DNA of 64,000 bases, from NCBI GenBank assembly GCA_947497245.1, contig CANMFO010000004.1, positions 55,759 to 119,758 of the forward strand, read 5' to 3'. The stretch comes from an uncultured Flavobacteriaceae bacterium. GTDB lineage: Bacteria > Bacteroidota > Bacteroidia > Flavobacteriales > Flavobacteriaceae. The notes under the pieces were generated by a model that was not told the origin of the DNA, searched no databases, and saw only the letters and a program-made list of their open reading frames with translations. A program made the translations under genes and the position numbers. Below, in pieces: positions 33,802 through 41,857 of this stretch (positions are counted from its first letter, which is position 1; every line of letters begins with the position of its first letter).

Positions 33802-33809
33802 CAAAGGTA
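33802..33809 (-). promoter_or_regulatory. -7 element of the yicC-gmk-nadD operon
   Basis: TACCTTTG on the minus strand matches TAnnTTTG; no good TTG lies 19-21 bases upstream, so the match is partial. Predicted leader about 15 bases. Confidence 0.45.
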
Positions 33810-34054
33810 ACCAAATTTGATAGGATCTGATCTGGAGTGGCCATTTTACGAAAGGGTTTGCCCATTTGACCCCTATCGCCAAAGTGTTCGACGACCCAAA
33901 TGCCCGTACCGGCAACGAAGTGTTGGAACGCCCACTGTTTTTTGGCAACAACTTCAGTGGCAGTTCCTGTTTGCAGGTTCATGGGTGGGCCTTATATAGT
34001 CCTCCTTATAGATTGAAACCGGCAAGGTCGGAGGATGTGCCGGAATCTACCGGT
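33810..34054. other. Intergenic stretch, nothing assignable
   Basis: A 63-codon reverse frame (33982-33791) ends 9 bp before yicC but has no ribosome-binding signal or recognisable family and would overlap the yicC promoter; I see nothing else. Confidence 0.5.
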
Positions 34055-34876
34055 TTACAGTTCTCGGACCCATATGTTGCGAAAACTTACCCGACTATTG
34101 TCCCCATGGTCCTGCAGCATCAAGGGGCCCTTGCCGTGCGGGGGATTTTTTGGCCAACCGATGTATGGAGTGGTCCCTTTGAGTTCTACATGATCTTGGA
34201 CAAGTATCCCGTTGTGTATTAGAGTAATGGTCCCCGATTTGATTTTACCCCCATCGGCATTGAATTCGGGGGAATGGTAAATGATATCATAGGTGTTCCA
34301 TTCCCCAGAGGGCAAGGATGCCATGGCCAGGGGAACGTGTTGCTTGTAAATGGATCCTACCTGTCCGTTGACATAGGTGTCATTGTCGTTCTGATCCAGA
34401 ACCTGCACCTCGTATATCCCATTGAGAAACACCCCGCTGTTTCCCCTGTTCTGACCTTCCCGTTGCACTTCCGCGGGGGAGGCCCATTCAATGTGTAGTT
34501 GGATGTCCCCAAAATTCTGTTTGGTCTGGATGTTCCCGGTTTTGTCCTTGACCGTCATGCTTCCATCTTTGTTCAAATGCCACTGCACCGCAGAACTGTC
34601 TTTGGATGTGACCCACCCGTCCAAGCTCGACCCATCAAAGAGAACGATGGCATCACTTGGAATTTTTCCATTGCTGGCGGGCCTCACGACGGGCACCTTG
34701 GGTTCGTAAAATTCCGTTGCCTCGGGTTCCGTGGGCTCTGGTCCGGAATACTCTTCATGGACGATGACCCCATCATCCACTTTTTCGATATGCTCCATGG
34801 CCTCCTCTTTCACTTTTTCCTGACATGAGGTCGCAACAAGGGTGGACAATAATATGAGTGTAACTATTTTTTTCAT
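34055..34876 (-). CDS. DUF1080 lipoprotein (3-keto-disaccharide hydrolase family), copy A
   Basis: A 273-aa lipoprotein (lipobox ATSC, Cys18) with an acidic linker rich in Glu/Pro and a DUF1080 concanavalin/LamG-like domain from about residue 75: IVLFDGSSLDGWVTSKD, IQLHIEWASP, GNSGVFLNGIYEVQVLD, and C-terminal VSFRNIWVREL. Members of this family hydrolyse 3-keto-glycosides made by sugar-3-dehydrogenases. It is next to a second, shorter DUF1080 gene (87 bp). The mature protein should face the periplasm or the cell surface. Confidence 0.88.
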   Translation of the reverse strand: MKKIVTLILLSTLVATSCQEKVKEEAMEHIEKVDDGVIVHEEYSGPEPTEPEATEFYEPKVPVVRPASNGKIPSDAIVLFDGSSLDGWVTSKDSSAVQWHLNKDGSMTVKDKTGNIQTKQNFGDIQLHIEWASPAEVQREGQNRGNSGVFLNGIYEVQVLDQNDNDTYVNGQVGSIYKQHVPLAMASLPSGEWNTYDIIYHSPEFNADGGKIKSGTITLIHNGILVQDHVELKGTTPYIGWPKNPPHGKGPLMLQDHGDNSRVSFRNIWVREL

Positions 34877-34962
34877 TTTTCCTTAAAGTATTTGGTTGGT
34901 ATGAGGGTTTAGTGTGTTCTTTAAAAATGAATGGGCGGTTCCTTTCCATTACCGGGGTGCCG

Positions 34963-35721
34963 CTACAGTGCTTTGATCTTGATATTTCGAAATGCTACGA
35001 CGTCTTTGTGATCCTGTAGGCCAATTTTTCCCGTGGTGTGTTTTCCAAAATGTTCCCAATCGGCAAATTTCGATTTGGCCACCATGTTGCTCCATTCCGG
35101 ATCGTTCACGGGGAATTCCACCACGGTCTCCCCGTTCAGGACCACGCTACCCTTGTTGGTTTTGTGATTCACGCTGATGACACAGTTGTTCCATTGGCCA
35201 ATGGGTTTGGTCACATCCTTGGAAGGCGAGACCATATCATATAGTGCCCCGGCCTGGTGGCTGGTACCGTTTTTTCCGTCGGGATGCTTGTCGTTGTCGA
35301 GCACCTGTATTTCCGGACCGGATTCATACGGTTGCTTTAAGTCTGGCATTTCGGCCACACCCCAAAAAATACCGCTGTTCCCTGCTTCGGATATCTTCCA
35401 ATCCAACGAAAGTTCAAAATCGGTATAGGTCCCTTCGAAGATCAAGTTATGGTTCTCCCCTTTTTTGCGTTCCTGGGGAGGGTAAAATACCATGGCCCCA
35501 TCTTCAATTTTCCAGTGGTCCGATACGCCCTCTTTTAAATATTCGTGCCATCCGTCGAAGGAAGTGCCATCAAAAAGGACGGCCCACTCTTGCTGTTCCG
35601 CCATTTCGGTCTTGGCCTCCGCCACGGAATCCGAAGAGGTCCCGGTCGTATTTTCCTTGGCCTTCTCTTTGCAGCCCAGGGCCATTGCCAAGACGAGGGC
35701 CGTTATCATTGATTTTTTCAT
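34963..35721 (-). CDS. DUF1080 lipoprotein (3-keto-disaccharide hydrolase family), copy B
   Basis: A 252-aa lipoprotein (lipobox MALGC) with a DUF1080 domain: WAVLFDGTSFDGWHEYL, FELSLDWKISEAGNSGIFWG, QVLDNDKHPD, and end VVAFRNIKIKAL. Shares domain and plan with copy A but diverges strongly, so the two probably act on different keto-glycosides. Same strand and order as the TIM-barrel gene upstream (about 100 bp), consistent with an operon 36876-34055. Confidence 0.88.
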   Translation of the reverse strand: MKKSMITALVLAMALGCKEKAKENTTGTSSDSVAEAKTEMAEQQEWAVLFDGTSFDGWHEYLKEGVSDHWKIEDGAMVFYPPQERKKGENHNLIFEGTYTDFELSLDWKISEAGNSGIFWGVAEMPDLKQPYESGPEIQVLDNDKHPDGKNGTSHQAGALYDMVSPSKDVTKPIGQWNNCVISVNHKTNKGSVVLNGETVVEFPVNDPEWSNMVAKSKFADWEHFGKHTTGKIGLQDHKDVVAFRNIKIKAL

Positions 35722-35823
35722 TTTTTACTTGCTTTAATTTGTTTCGTTGTTTGCTATTCGCAACCGGGAACTCAAAAAACCACCTGCTTCCCAAGTGGGA
35801 TACCCCTGGAGCAATGTTGGTGC

Positions 35824-36876
35824 TCATGTACCCAGTATGCGTTTCAGCATCTCCTTGTCCACCTCGGCTCCGGCAAAGTCATCGAAAGTTTTTTCGGTGG
35901 CCTCTATAATATGGTCCTGGATGAAAACAGCGCCTTCCCTGGCCCCCTGTTCCGGACTTTTAATGCAGCATTCCCATTCCATTACGGCCCATACGTCGCA
36001 GCCGTATTGGGTCAGCTTGGAGAAAATGGTCTTGAAATCGATCTGTCCATCGCCTAGGGAGCGGTATCTTCCGGCACGGTCTCCCCAGTCGTTATAGCCC
36101 CCGAAAGCTCCTTTTTTGCCCGTAGGGTTGAATTCGGAATCTTTTACATGGAACGATTTTATGAACTCGTGATAATGGTCGATGTAGGTGATATAGTCCA
36201 ATTGCTGCAGTACAAAATGACTTGGGTCGTACAGGATGTTCACCCTTTTGTGGTTCCCGGTCGCTTCCAAAAACCGTTCAAAGGTGTCTCCATCGTGCAG
36301 ATCTTCCCCAGGATGTATTTCGTAGCATACGTCCACTCCCTCCTGGTCAAAGTGGTTCAGGATGGGTGTCCAGCGCTTGGCCAGTTCCTCGAAGCCCATT
36401 TCCACCAATCCGGCGGGACGTTGGGGCCATGGATGCCAGGTATGCCAAAGCAATGCTCCGGAAAAAGTCGCGTGGGCACTGATGCCCAAACGTCTGCTCG
36501 CGGTCGCGGCCTTTTTAACAACGTCCACCGCCCATTCGGTCCTGGCCTTGGGGTTGTTCTTTACGCTATCGGGCGCAAAATTGTCGAACATCAGGTCATA
36601 GGCGGGATGCACGGCCACCAACTGTCCCTGCAAGTGGGTGGAGAGCTCCGTGATTTCCAATCCATAGGAGTTTACCTTTCCCTTGAGTTCATCGCAATAG
36701 GTCTGACTTTCGGCGGCCTTGTCGAGGTCGATCAGAAAACTTTCCCAGGTTGGGATCTGTATTCCCTTATAGCCCAAATCGGCCGCCCACTTGCACATGC
36801 CGTCCAAGGAGTTGAAGGGGGCCTTACTATCAACAAATTGTGCCAAAAAAACGGCGGGTCCTTTAATTGTCTTCAT
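35824..36876 (-). CDS. Sugar phosphate isomerase/epimerase family TIM barrel (cytosolic)
   Basis: A 350-aa xylose-isomerase-like TIM barrel without signal peptide. Metal-site segments visible: YEIHPGEDLHDGDTF (Glu), NILYDPSHFVLQQLD (Asp, His), FHVKDSEFNPTG (His) and VMEWECCI (Glu). It probably isomerises or cleaves a keto-sugar or its derivative in the cytosol. First gene of the reverse group with the two DUF1080 lipoproteins. Confidence 0.88.
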   Translation of the reverse strand: MKTIKGPAVFLAQFVDSKAPFNSLDGMCKWAADLGYKGIQIPTWESFLIDLDKAAESQTYCDELKGKVNSYGLEITELSTHLQGQLVAVHPAYDLMFDNFAPDSVKNNPKARTEWAVDVVKKAATASRRLGISAHATFSGALLWHTWHPWPQRPAGLVEMGFEELAKRWTPILNHFDQEGVDVCYEIHPGEDLHDGDTFERFLEATGNHKRVNILYDPSHFVLQQLDYITYIDHYHEFIKSFHVKDSEFNPTGKKGAFGGYNDWGDRAGRYRSLGDGQIDFKTIFSKLTQYGCDVWAVMEWECCIKSPEQGAREGAVFIQDHIIEATEKTFDDFAGAEVDKEMLKRILGT

Positions 36877-37032
36877 TTTATATGCTTCTATTGGTTTTTG
36901 TAATATATACTGCGGTAATGGTCAATTTAAGAATAAACCTTATATTAGATTCTTGAATATTCCCCCAGCTACCGTATTCTTCGGGAAGTTATAAATATAG
37001 GAAAACCATCAGAATTAATACAAGAAATAAAG

Positions 37033-37131
37033 ATGAATCGGGAAGAGCAATTTGACGCAACGGTGGTCGGCACGGAAATCAGTGGTGGTTCGATCTTGAA
37101 AGTGCCCGGACCGGATGGAATTCCTAACTAA
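37033..37131 (+). pseudogene. N-terminal remnant of a GMC oxidoreductase
   Basis: A 32-codon frame begins NREEQFDATVVGTEISGGS and stops after a further unrelated 13 residues. The first 20 residues match the FAD-binding start of GMC oxidoreductases and closely resemble the intact GMC gene in this window (EEQESYDAIVVGTGISGG); both carry the same 13-base stretch ATCAGTGGTGGTT. The usual second glycine has become Glu (GTE). The rest of the about 570-codon gene is missing, replaced after 37110 by non-homologous sequence leading into the ASCH gene. Confidence 0.7.
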
Positions 37132-37142
37132 ATTTTGTTTCT

Positions 37143-37607
37143 ATGGACAATGCGTCAGCGAGAGCAATGTGGGGCGATTATTTGGATGCCCATTTAGAGC
37201 ACGCCTTTGAGGAAGCGCCCAAGGTGGTGCATTTTTGCAACAACGAATTGGACGCCGACCATTGCGCCGACCTGGTAAAGAAAGGGATAAAAAAGGCCAC
37301 CTCCTCCTCTTTGCTCGGGCTACAGTACCGCAAAGAACAACTGCCCAAAATTGGAGACTTCATGGTGGTCACCAATTGGGAGGGCAAGGCCCAATGCATC
37401 GTACGGACCACCTCGGTACGGCTCAGGCCCTTTTTTAGTATCGATGAGACCTATGCCCGAACCGAAGGCGAGGGCGACAAAAGCCTTGAATATTGGAAAA
37501 GGACCCATTGGGACTATTACACCAAGGAACTGGAGCCTTTTGGCCGCGTGCCCCGTGAGAGCATGATCGTGGTATGCCAAGAGTTCGAGAAGGTTTTTCA
37601 ACGATAG
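37143..37607 (+). CDS. ASCH domain-containing protein
   Basis: A 154-aa cytoplasmic protein with an ASCH domain: AARAMWGDYL-like start, LVKKGIKKATSSSLLGLQYR, IGDFMVVTNWEGKAQCIVRT, and LEYWKRTHWDYYTKEL. ASCH proteins bind RNA or nucleotides, and some are ribonucleases or N4-acetylcytidine amidohydrolases. It begins 11 bp after the GMC remnant and may use the promoter that once served that gene. Confidence 0.87.
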   Translation: MDNASARAMWGDYLDAHLEHAFEEAPKVVHFCNNELDADHCADLVKKGIKKATSSSLLGLQYRKEQLPKIGDFMVVTNWEGKAQCIVRTTSVRLRPFFSIDETYARTEGEGDKSLEYWKRTHWDYYTKELEPFGRVPRESMIVVCQEFEKVFQR

Positions 37608-37615
37608 AAAAAGTC

Positions 37616-37653
37616 AAAGGCCCCAAAAAGCAATGAAACTCTTTGGGGCCTTT
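37616..37653. terminator. Bidirectional terminator between the ASCH and Gfo/Idh/MocA genes
   Basis: AAAGGCCCCAAA (37616-37627) pairs perfectly with TTTGGGGCCTTT (37642-37653), a 12-bp stem with A and T arms that can work in both directions, between two convergent genes. Confidence 0.85.
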
Positions 37654-37674
37654 GTCCTTCGAAATGGTACTCCG

Positions 37675-38814
37675 CTATTTTTCCAGTTTCACCCACACAT
37701 TTCCACCTTTATGGGATTCGACCGTAGCTTCGATAAAATTCATTCCGCGAACCCCATCCTGCATCGTGGGAAATTCGCCGTCATTGTATTTTCTGCCCCG
37801 GATGGCGCGGGCCGCACCCAAATAAATATTGGCCATGGAATCGAATATCCCTTCTGGGTGCCCTGGAGGGAGTTTTGTGCCGTCCAAGGAAAGTTTGCTG
37901 TTGTAGGCATGTCCAGGTTTGTAGACCTGCATGGGCTTGCTATCGCTCATGACATATAGAAAGTTTGGGTTCTCCTGCTCCCATCGAAAGGCCCCTTTTT
38001 CCCCGTAGATCGCAATGGCAAGGCCATTTTCCTCCCCGGTGGCTACCTGACTGCTTCGTATTACGCCCTTTATGTGATCTCCCATGCGAATGAGCACTGT
38101 GCCGTCAATATCCATTTTATTGTCCTTGTACAGGTAGTTGAAATCACTTAAGATGGACTGGACCTTCATCCCCGTGGTAAATTCCACCAAATTAAAGGCA
38201 TGTACCCCGATATCGCCCATACAGGAACTGATACCCGCTTTCTTTGGGTCCAAGCGCCAAACACTCGAGCGTTTTTTCTTATCGTGGATAATAGTATTGA
38301 TCCAGCCCTGGTAATAGCGGGCATCCACTTTGTGGATTTTGCCCAAAGCCCCGGCTTTGATCATCTCACGCATTTGGCGGACCATGGGATAACCGGTATA
38401 GGTATGGGTCAAGGCGAATACCGTTTTCGCCTTTTTATGGGCTTTTTGTAAGATCTTTGCTTCCGCCAGGGTAGTGGTCATGGGTTTTTCACAGATGACA
38501 TGGAACCCATTTTCCAACAGTTTCAGTGCCATGGGAAAATGAAGGAAATTGGGTGTGAGTATGGAGCATACCTGGATGCGTTCGCTCTCGGGCAGCTTCA
38601 TTTCTTCCTCGACGAAGGTGTCAAAATCTTCGTATATCCTATCCAAAGGCACATCGATTTCCTGGGCAAAAGCCTTGTTTGCCTTGAAATCGGGATTAAA
38701 ACAGGCCCCGGTTATTTGATAGTTGTCGTTGATATGCGATGCCACACGGTGCAGCACGCCAATGAGGGAATCTCCCCCTCCTCCTAAAACTCCTAGTCTT
38801 AATTTTTTCGGCAT
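37675..38814 (-). CDS. Gfo/Idh/MocA family oxidoreductase
   Basis: A 379-aa NAD(P)-dependent sugar dehydrogenase with no leader. Rossmann start LRLGVLGGGGDSLIG, the EKP motif (CEKPMTT, 109-111) and the C-terminal-domain motif DIGVHAF (Asp201, His205). Such enzymes oxidise or reduce sugars or cyclitols; in 3-keto-glycoside pathways they make or reduce the 3-keto group. In this locus it is next to the MFS permease gene (111 bp) with DUF1080 and TIM-barrel genes around. Confidence 0.92.
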   Translation of the reverse strand: MPKKLRLGVLGGGGDSLIGVLHRVASHINDNYQITGACFNPDFKANKAFAQEIDVPLDRIYEDFDTFVEEEMKLPESERIQVCSILTPNFLHFPMALKLLENGFHVICEKPMTTTLAEAKILQKAHKKAKTVFALTHTYTGYPMVRQMREMIKAGALGKIHKVDARYYQGWINTIIHDKKKRSSVWRLDPKKAGISSCMGDIGVHAFNLVEFTTGMKVQSILSDFNYLYKDNKMDIDGTVLIRMGDHIKGVIRSSQVATGEENGLAIAIYGEKGAFRWEQENPNFLYVMSDSKPMQVYKPGHAYNSKLSLDGTKLPPGHPEGIFDSMANIYLGAARAIRGRKYNDGEFPTMQDGVRGMNFIEATVESHKGGNVWVKLEK

Positions 38815-38925
38815 TTTTTATCCTTGGTTTAAATTATCAATTATTCTTGTCCCATGTACGGCCCTGTCCAGGTGTTCCTTCCCACAGTGGGGCCAATATA
38901 TAGGAATCTTCAATATATAAAATAT

Positions 38926-40152
38926 CTAAGATTTATAAACAATTTTTTCGTTTTTGAACAAAAGGGCAAACAAAACGGAGACTGCAATGGCAAACCCCGC
39001 GGGGTACAACCAAATGGTTTTCCAGTCGTGGTCGTGATCGGTAAGAACATAGGCATCGGTAATTCTTCCGGCGACCCAATATCCTATCAGCATGCCAATG
39101 CCATAAGTGGCCAGGGTGATAAGGCCCTGTGCCGCACTTTTGTAGGTAGGCCCCGCCTTCGTGTCCGTATAGATTTGACCTGAAACAAAGAAAAAATCAT
39201 AGCAGATACCGTGCAAAAAGATTCCAATGACCCATAGGGAAAACAACTCCCCGTTCGTGCCAAAGGAGAACAACATATAGCGCAACCACCAGGCCAACAT
39301 ACCCACAAGTATCGTCTTTTTGAAACCATACTTTTTAAAGAAAAATGGCAGCAGCAACAGGAAAAGAATTTCTGAAAACTGGCCCACGGAAGACCAAGCG
39401 GTGGAGTTGTCCACTTCGGATTCGGTCAGGAACGGGCTCAGGTTTTGAAAATAAAAGGCAAGCGGAATGCAGATAAGCACCGAGGACAGAAAGAATATCA
39501 GATAGTTCCTGTCCTTTAACAATTGAAGCGCGTCCAAGCCCAATATACTGGAAAGGGTGGCCTTTTTCGATCGGTCCGCCCGCGGCGGCGTTTTTGGTAA
39601 GGCAAAGCTGAAAACACCCAAAATGGCAGACGAAATGGCGGCCATTAAAAACGTGTTTCTTAAAACGCCTTCGGAAATCCCTTTTTGCGAATCCCAACTG
39701 AAATAGCTGATCAACAGTCCGGCCATGATCCAGCCCGCAGTGCCGAACACCCGAACAAAGGAGAACTCCTTGGCCGGGTCCTTCATTTGGTTGAAGGAAA
39801 CCGAATTGACCAGGGCCAGAGTGGACATGTACATGACCATGTAGGCGAATAAAAAAGGGTAGAAAACGGTAAAGTCGGAAGTGGAGTACAACAAATACAT
39901 CAATACCGCCCCCAGCAAATGCAGCACACCCAGGATACGTTCCGCATTAAAATAACGGTCCGCTATCAAACCAATAATAAAAGGGGCCAAGATGGCCCCC
40001 CAAGATTGTGTGGAATAGGCCATGGCAACTTCCGGATCGGTCGTATGCAGCGTGTTCGGAAGATAGGTGCTCATGGTAATGAACCAACTGCCCCAGATAA
40101 AGAACTCCAAAAACATCATAAAGGAGAGTTGTATTCGCACCGAAGTTTTCAT
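38926..40152 (-). CDS. MFS transporter, nucleoside:H+ symporter (NupG-like) family
   Basis: A 408-aa inner-membrane carrier with about 12 helices. The opening (LSFMMFLEFFIWGSWFITMS, LPNTL) and the segment PFIIGLIADRYFNAERILGV are typical of the Nuc_H_symport group. In Bacteroidota such permeases often sit in sugar loci and may import sugars or nucleosides. Tight to the DinB gene (11 bp) and just before the Gfo/Idh/MocA gene on the same strand. Confidence 0.88.
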   Translation of the reverse strand: MKTSVRIQLSFMMFLEFFIWGSWFITMSTYLPNTLHTTDPEVAMAYSTQSWGAILAPFIIGLIADRYFNAERILGVLHLLGAVLMYLLYSTSDFTVFYPFLFAYMVMYMSTLALVNSVSFNQMKDPAKEFSFVRVFGTAGWIMAGLLISYFSWDSQKGISEGVLRNTFLMAAISSAILGVFSFALPKTPPRADRSKKATLSSILGLDALQLLKDRNYLIFFLSSVLICIPLAFYFQNLSPFLTESEVDNSTAWSSVGQFSEILFLLLLPFFFKKYGFKKTILVGMLAWWLRYMLFSFGTNGELFSLWVIGIFLHGICYDFFFVSGQIYTDTKAGPTYKSAAQGLITLATYGIGMLIGYWVAGRITDAYVLTDHDHDWKTIWLYPAGFAIAVSVLFALLFKNEKIVYKS

Positions 40153-40163
40153 GATGTCCTGGC

Positions 40164-40607
40164 TTAGCGTTTGTAGTGAATGTAATCCAAAGGAATGGGT
40201 TCTAAGCCGTTCGCCCTGAAATCCATGGCAATTTGACCTCGATGGTGTGCCGAATGGTTGATGATGTGAAAGAGCATGTCCTGCAAGGTGTTCGTAAACA
40301 ACCTGCCTTCGGAATTCTCGTAGTCGATCCGTTTTTCAAAGTCATCTGAATTCGTGGTTATCTCAAAAGAGGCCCGTTGGTTTTCGTAGTGTATATCGCC
40401 CCAATCCTTGATATCATGTAGCTGGAACACCCCATACTCTGAAGCCTTTCCAATTGCCCTGGCATTCCAAATATGGTGTGCATTCAGGATATGACTGAAA
40501 AGCCCTATACTTTTGGTGGGCACTCCGTCAAGGGAATTGCAGGCTTCGATCAATTTCTTGTTGCAATAGAAATTGTAGTCGAACAATTGGTTAAAAAAGA
40601 CTTTCAC
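40164..40607 (-). CDS. DinB family protein
   Basis: A 147-aa four-helix-bundle protein. The metal-ligand histidines are visible in FSHILNAHHIWN and MLFHIINHSAHHRGQIAM; the last is the standard DinB ending. Possibly a metal-dependent transferase; the role is unknown. Co-oriented between the TIM-barrel lipoprotein and the MFS permease. Confidence 0.86.
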   Translation of the reverse strand: MKVFFNQLFDYNFYCNKKLIEACNSLDGVPTKSIGLFSHILNAHHIWNARAIGKASEYGVFQLHDIKDWGDIHYENQRASFEITTNSDDFEKRIDYENSEGRLFTNTLQDMLFHIINHSAHHRGQIAMDFRANGLEPIPLDYIHYKR

Positions 40608-40635
40608 GTATGGTTTGGATATTTGTGAATGCGTA

Positions 40636-41628
40636 CTAACTCATTTCTCCCGCCACCTTGAGCATTAAATCCCTCGTGGCTATGATTCCGGCCTCCTCGC
40701 CGATCTCGTTTCCTTCGTATTCAACACCGATGTATCCGGTATACCCGGCATCTTTAACGATCTTGAGCATTTTGGCGTAATCAATTCCCCTGTCGTTGCC
40801 CTGGGCGTCAAAATTATTGGATTTGGCACTTACCGCCTTGGCATGGGGCATCAGTTCGGCCACCCCTTTGTACATATCATAGGTTTCCTTGCAACTCCCA
40901 TCTTCATTTCTGGAAATGCAGAAGTTCCCAAAATCGGGAAGTGTACCACAATTGTCCATGTTCACCATTTCCATGACCTCGACCACCATTGCCGCGTTGG
41001 AGGAAAGTCCACCATGGTTCTCTACGATGATGTTGATATTCTTGTCCTTGGCATAAGTGGCCAATTTTGTCAGCCCATCAACGGAGTTCTTTTTCCAATC
41101 TTCGGGCACATTGCTCCCGGCAAGGTTCACCCGAATGGCGTGGCACCCCATGGCTGCGGCCGCATCGACCCATTTGTGGTGCCTTTCAACGGCTTCCTGT
41201 CTTTCCTTGTCATCGCTTACGGCCAAGTTCCCCTGGCCATCGATCATGATGAGCACGTTTTCAAGACCGTGTTCTTTTGCCAAGGCGTTGGACTTGTCCA
41301 CAAAGGCTTTCATCGCCTCGGGGGAATAATTGGCACTTTCGAGTTCGGGGTTGTACAATTGGCTTACATATTCCAAACCTGTAAAGCCCCAATTTTTCGC
41401 TTTTTCCGCAAAAGTATAGGGGTCAACACCATCTTCCCTGATCATTTTATGGATGCTCCATTGGGCCAATGACAATTTGAAGAAGGGTTCCGCCACCTTT
41501 TGGGCCATCTCCGCTTCCCCCGCTCCCTCTGCCTCCTTCTTTTTGGTGTCTTTACAGGCATAAATTCCCATTAAGGAAAATGCAAGACCGGCACGGGAAC
41601 CGTTTTGGATAAAATTTCTTCGCTTCAT
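40636..41628 (-). CDS. Tat-exported sugar isomerase/epimerase-like TIM barrel lipoprotein
   Basis: A 330-aa protein: twin-arginine leader MKRRNFIQNGSRAG, hydrophobic stretch, and lipobox MGIYAC, followed by an acidic/Ala linker and a xylose-isomerase-like TIM barrel (NIIVENHGGLSSN, CGTLPDFGNFCISRNEDG, GYTGYIGVEYEGNEIGEEAG). Tat export suggests it folds with metal in the cytosol before being anchored outside. The ATG at 41628 is chosen because it opens this leader; 18 further upstream codons have no counterpart. Divergent from the GMC operon. Confidence 0.88.
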   Translation of the reverse strand: MKRRNFIQNGSRAGLAFSLMGIYACKDTKKKEAEGAGEAEMAQKVAEPFFKLSLAQWSIHKMIREDGVDPYTFAEKAKNWGFTGLEYVSQLYNPELESANYSPEAMKAFVDKSNALAKEHGLENVLIMIDGQGNLAVSDDKERQEAVERHHKWVDAAAAMGCHAIRVNLAGSNVPEDWKKNSVDGLTKLATYAKDKNINIIVENHGGLSSNAAMVVEVMEMVNMDNCGTLPDFGNFCISRNEDGSCKETYDMYKGVAELMPHAKAVSAKSNNFDAQGNDRGIDYAKMLKIVKDAGYTGYIGVEYEGNEIGEEAGIIATRDLMLKVAGEMS

Positions 41629-41857
41629 GTTTACTGGGTTTAGTTGTTTTTGACAGGGTAGAAATTGCAGATCCGCAATCACTACTCCTTATTTATCAGT
41701 GATTTATAAATATTCCATTCGAATTCGAAGCACCGTCCCGATTGTACATTCCATATCAATATTGGGCAGGACCTGAATATCAGGCAATGGGAACAGCGTT
41801 TAAATGTAGAAAATTAAATTTATATTTAATAAATTTAGCAACTAAACAATTCGGTAC
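41629..41857. other. Divergent regulatory region of the sugar locus
   Basis: A 229-bp A/T-rich stretch between the Tat TIM-barrel gene and the GMC operon. It holds TAnnTTT-like motifs (around 41819-41840) but none that matches fully, and I could find no clear operator. Nothing else is visible. Confidence 0.4.

Noticed and set aside
33791..33982. 63-codon reverse frame directly before yicC
   Set aside because: No ribosome-binding signal, no family, and it would cover the yicC -7 element.
36148..36903. 251-codon forward frame over the TIM-barrel gene
   Set aside because: Antisense to a gene with intact metal-site motifs; no family likeness.
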